From assembly GCA_944474755.1 (NCBI GenBank), contig OX104112.1, forward strand, positions 50,542,774 through 50,606,773: a stretch of 64,000 nucleotides of DNA, in the 5' to 3' direction. Of this stretch, positions 61,640 to 64,000 are shown one piece after another. The DNA is from Limnoperna fortunei. Its lineage: Eukaryota; Mollusca; Bivalvia; Mytilida; Modiolidae. Position 1 is the first letter of the stretch. Every line of letters begins with the position of its first letter. Both the position numbers and the translations under genes were made by a program. The notes below the pieces were generated by a model. It made no database searches, was not told the origin of the DNA, and saw only the letters and a list, made by a program, of their open reading frames with translations.

Positions 61640-62660
61640 AAACTTTCTCCAAGTTATATATGGATTACCATTTTTTCATCTGTCTTCTTTTTGTTAACAT
61701 GATTTTGGCCCTGATGACAAGTAAGACTCTGTGATCCTTATATAATAAATGGAACATTATCAAACTTCAATGGAGGATGGGTATTGCATTGGGTATCTTC
61801 CCATCTAATAGTCAATTTGTCCAGTTGTCTTTAATCTGCCAACGAAAAACATCCATAAATAGTTCACATAATATTCACATAAAAGAGGTTTAGGCCAGTC
61901 TTCATGAAACCTGTCTGACCATTAATTCTGACCTCTTCAGACAAAACATGATAAAACATGTTGTTAATGGAATAAGATCACCAAATACCGGGAACCAGTC
62001 CACAGGTTGTACGTAAAAGTAGTACTATTCAACAGACCTGTTCACGGTTGCCTCATATAGAATTTGAACCGCACATGAATCAGAATAAATTTGGTATTTT
62101 TGGAAAGCTTAATATTCTAGGAAACTTGAAAATAAAGATTTATTGGTTTTAAATGAACACAAAAATACTGAGAGTCAATTAGCGACATACACTATTTTTG
62201 GACTGAAATAGAAAGTGAAAGTAGATTTTTACACCATGTGGACTTCTGGTTGAGCATTCGTTCTTATATGCAAAGAAACATATTGTGAAATTTTGATAGA
62301 ATGTTGACCCAGTGCATATTTACATGGGACAGAAGTGTCACTTTATTTGAAATAAAGAAAAAATTTCTAGGATAAGTCAAAATCATCATATTTAATATAG
62401 CTGAAGAGTCCAAAAAACAATGGTGGCCCTACACCTAGTCTACAGTCAGATCCAAAATAGAGTGATTCATCAAAAATAGAGAGTGATGGATTCATACACT
62501 TTCATTGAAATTATTTGAACTAAAGAATTGAGTCATTTTTTAATATTGTAAATAACAACTAGTATCTATAATGGTATGCTTATTGTTCATCATGGTTACA
62601 ATTTGAATAAAAGTAAAATCATCATTGACCCTTAATCTAAATTATTGCCTGGATTTTTGC
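61640..62660. other. Gene-free intron-like stretch
   Basis: No reading frame or repeat ends recognised. Confidence 0.45.
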
Positions 62661-62672
62661 CCAAATCCTTAC

Positions 62673-62792
62673 TTATCCTTTGCTTTATAAAGAGGGGGTT
62701 GTAGAAAACTCCAAAAGCAATAATTCCAATTCTGAGGTTGAGCCAACATATCCACTGAAATCTCTCTGTGAACAAAGGTATTCATCCAAGAC
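62673..62792 (-). CDS. Internal exon of unidentified gene
   Basis: 120 bases between acceptor TTGTGTATTGTAG and donor GGATAA|GTAAGG. The frame reads SWMNTFVHREISVDMLAQPQ, NWNYCFWSFLQPPLYKAKD and leaves in phase 2, which is what the exon at 59124 requires. Aromatic- and tryptophan-rich. I do not recognise the domain. The upstream exon would lie beyond the satellite or outside the window. Confidence 0.5.
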
Positions 62793-62889
62793 CTACAATA
62801 CACAAATATAAATATATAGTGGACATTACAATACAATAAGAATAAGTCCAAAAGAAATCTTTCTCTTCATCACAACGTTTTTTATGTAA

Positions 62890-64000
62890 TTAACTATGCA
62901 TAGGGGGTGACTAGGTGATTTACCTTTTAATCAACTTCAGAGTGGATATACAAGGGCAGATGTGTACATATTGGACAGTAGAGTAGGAGTAGGTAATACA
63001 TAGTGTGTGACTAGGTGATTTACCTTTTAATGACTTTCAGAGTGGATATACAAGTTCAGATGTGAACATAGTGGACAGTAGAGCAGGAGTAGGTGATACG
63101 TAGGGTGTGACTAGGTGATTTACTTTTAATGAACTTCAGAGTGGATATACAAGGTCAGATGTGTACATAGGGGACAGTAGAGCAGGAGTAGGTGATACAT
63201 AGGGTGTGACCAGGTGATGTACCTATTGTGACCTTCAGAGTGGATATATGCAAGGTCAGATGTGAACATAGTGGACAGTAGAGTAGGAGTAGGTGATACA
63301 TAGGGTGTTATTAGGTCATGCACCTATTATGACCATCAGAGTGGATATATACAAGGTCTGATGTGTACATAGTGTAAAGTAGAGCAGGAGAAGGTGATGC
63401 ATAGGGTGTGACTAGGTGATTTACCTTTTAATGACATTCAGAGTAGATATACAAGGTCAGATGTGTACATAAGGGACAGTAGAGCATAGAGCAGGAGAAA
63501 GTGATACATAGGGTGTGACTAGGTGATGTACCTATTATGACCATTCAGAGTGGATATATACAAGGTCAGATGAGGACATAGTGGACAGTGGAGCAGGAGT
63601 AGGTGATGCATAGGGTGTGACTAGGTAATTTACCTTTTAATGACCTTCAAAGTGGATATACAAGGTCAGATGTGTACATACGGGACAGTAGAGCAGGAGA
63701 AAGTGATACATAGGGTGTGACTAGGTGATGTACCTATTATGACCTTCAGAGTGGATATATACAAGGTCAGATGTGTACATAGTGGACGGTAGAGCAGGAG
63801 TAGGTGATACATAGTATGTAACTAGGTGATTTACCTTTTAATGACCTTCAGAGTAGATATACAGAGTCAGATGTATACATAGGAGACAATAGAGCAGGAG
63901 TAGGTGATACATAGGGTGTGACTAAGTGATGTACCTATTATGACCAACAGAGTGGATATATACAAGGTCAGAGAAGTAAATAGGGGACAGAGGAGCAGGA
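62890..64000. repeat. 100-bp satellite with two alternating subtypes
   Basis: The word GTGACTAGGTGAT starts units at about 62907, 63007, 63107, 63206, 63307, 63408 and so on to the window end (about eleven units). Subtype 1 has TTTACCTTTTAATGACCTTC, subtype 2 has GTACCTATTATGACC and TATATACAAGG. From about 63408 the subtypes strictly alternate, giving a 200-bp higher-order unit. The array continues past the window. Confidence 0.93.

Overview
The window is AT-rich, intron-bearing animal DNA with no bacterial gene organisation. Its repeat content points to a bivalve mollusc, probably a mussel-like (mytilid) species. The grounds are pearl/Helentron-type elements with about 170-bp core repeats, ACGG-rich tails and a 3' terminal hairpin, mollusc-style tRNA-derived SINEs, and a dispersed repeat carrying the motif GACGAAACGCGCGTCTGGCG. 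The taxonomic call rests on recognising repeat families; no single-copy marker was available.

Two host-type genes can be read, both on the minus strand. (1) A five-exon gene (28169 down to 12726) encodes a 289-residue single-pass membrane protein: signal peptide, V-like Ig domain, a second Ig domain split over two exons, one transmembrane helix and a 28-residue tail. All splice phases agree and the coding exons total exactly 870 bases. Its 9.1-kb first intron is packed with nested elements. (2) Three phase-compatible exons at 62792-62673, 59124-58981 and 57654-57473 look like part of a second gene (DNA-binding or MULE/SWIM-like), with one apparent one-base frameshift, so it may be a pseudogene or a domesticated or dead transposase.

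The most striking mobile element is at 59532-60903. It is a 1372-bp transposon with perfect 72-bp terminal inverted repeats, an 8-bp target duplication (GGTTTTTC) and its own poly(A) signal. It carries an intact 231-codon ORF that is not a recognisable transposase. Other elements with readable target duplications lie at 36791-37165 (9 bp), 39824-40218 (8 bp, one mismatch), 43227-43567 (6 bp), 54940-57397 (7 bp) and 32579-33181 (5 or 3 bp). Large foldback or TIR elements lie at 3065-4626 and 28708-30955. Broken LINE reverse transcriptases lie at about 11.5 kb, 36 kb and 50 kb, and a Tc1-like transposase relic at 43.6-44.4 kb.

Layout: 0-11 kb holds microsatellite, foldback, SINEs, palindromes and degenerate arrays. 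11-28 kb holds a LINE relic and the Ig gene with its repeat-filled introns. 28-44 kb holds TIR elements, MITEs, a LINE, a TA microsatellite and a large tandem repeat. 45-49 kb is a roughly 60-bp minisatellite interrupted by a promoter-like hairpin insert. 49-57 kb holds a LINE fragment, a MITE, a CCTAAG-type inverted repeat element and nested elements. 57-63 kb holds the second gene with the ORF-bearing transposon in one of its introns. 62.9-64 kb is a 100-bp satellite with a two-subtype higher-order pattern.
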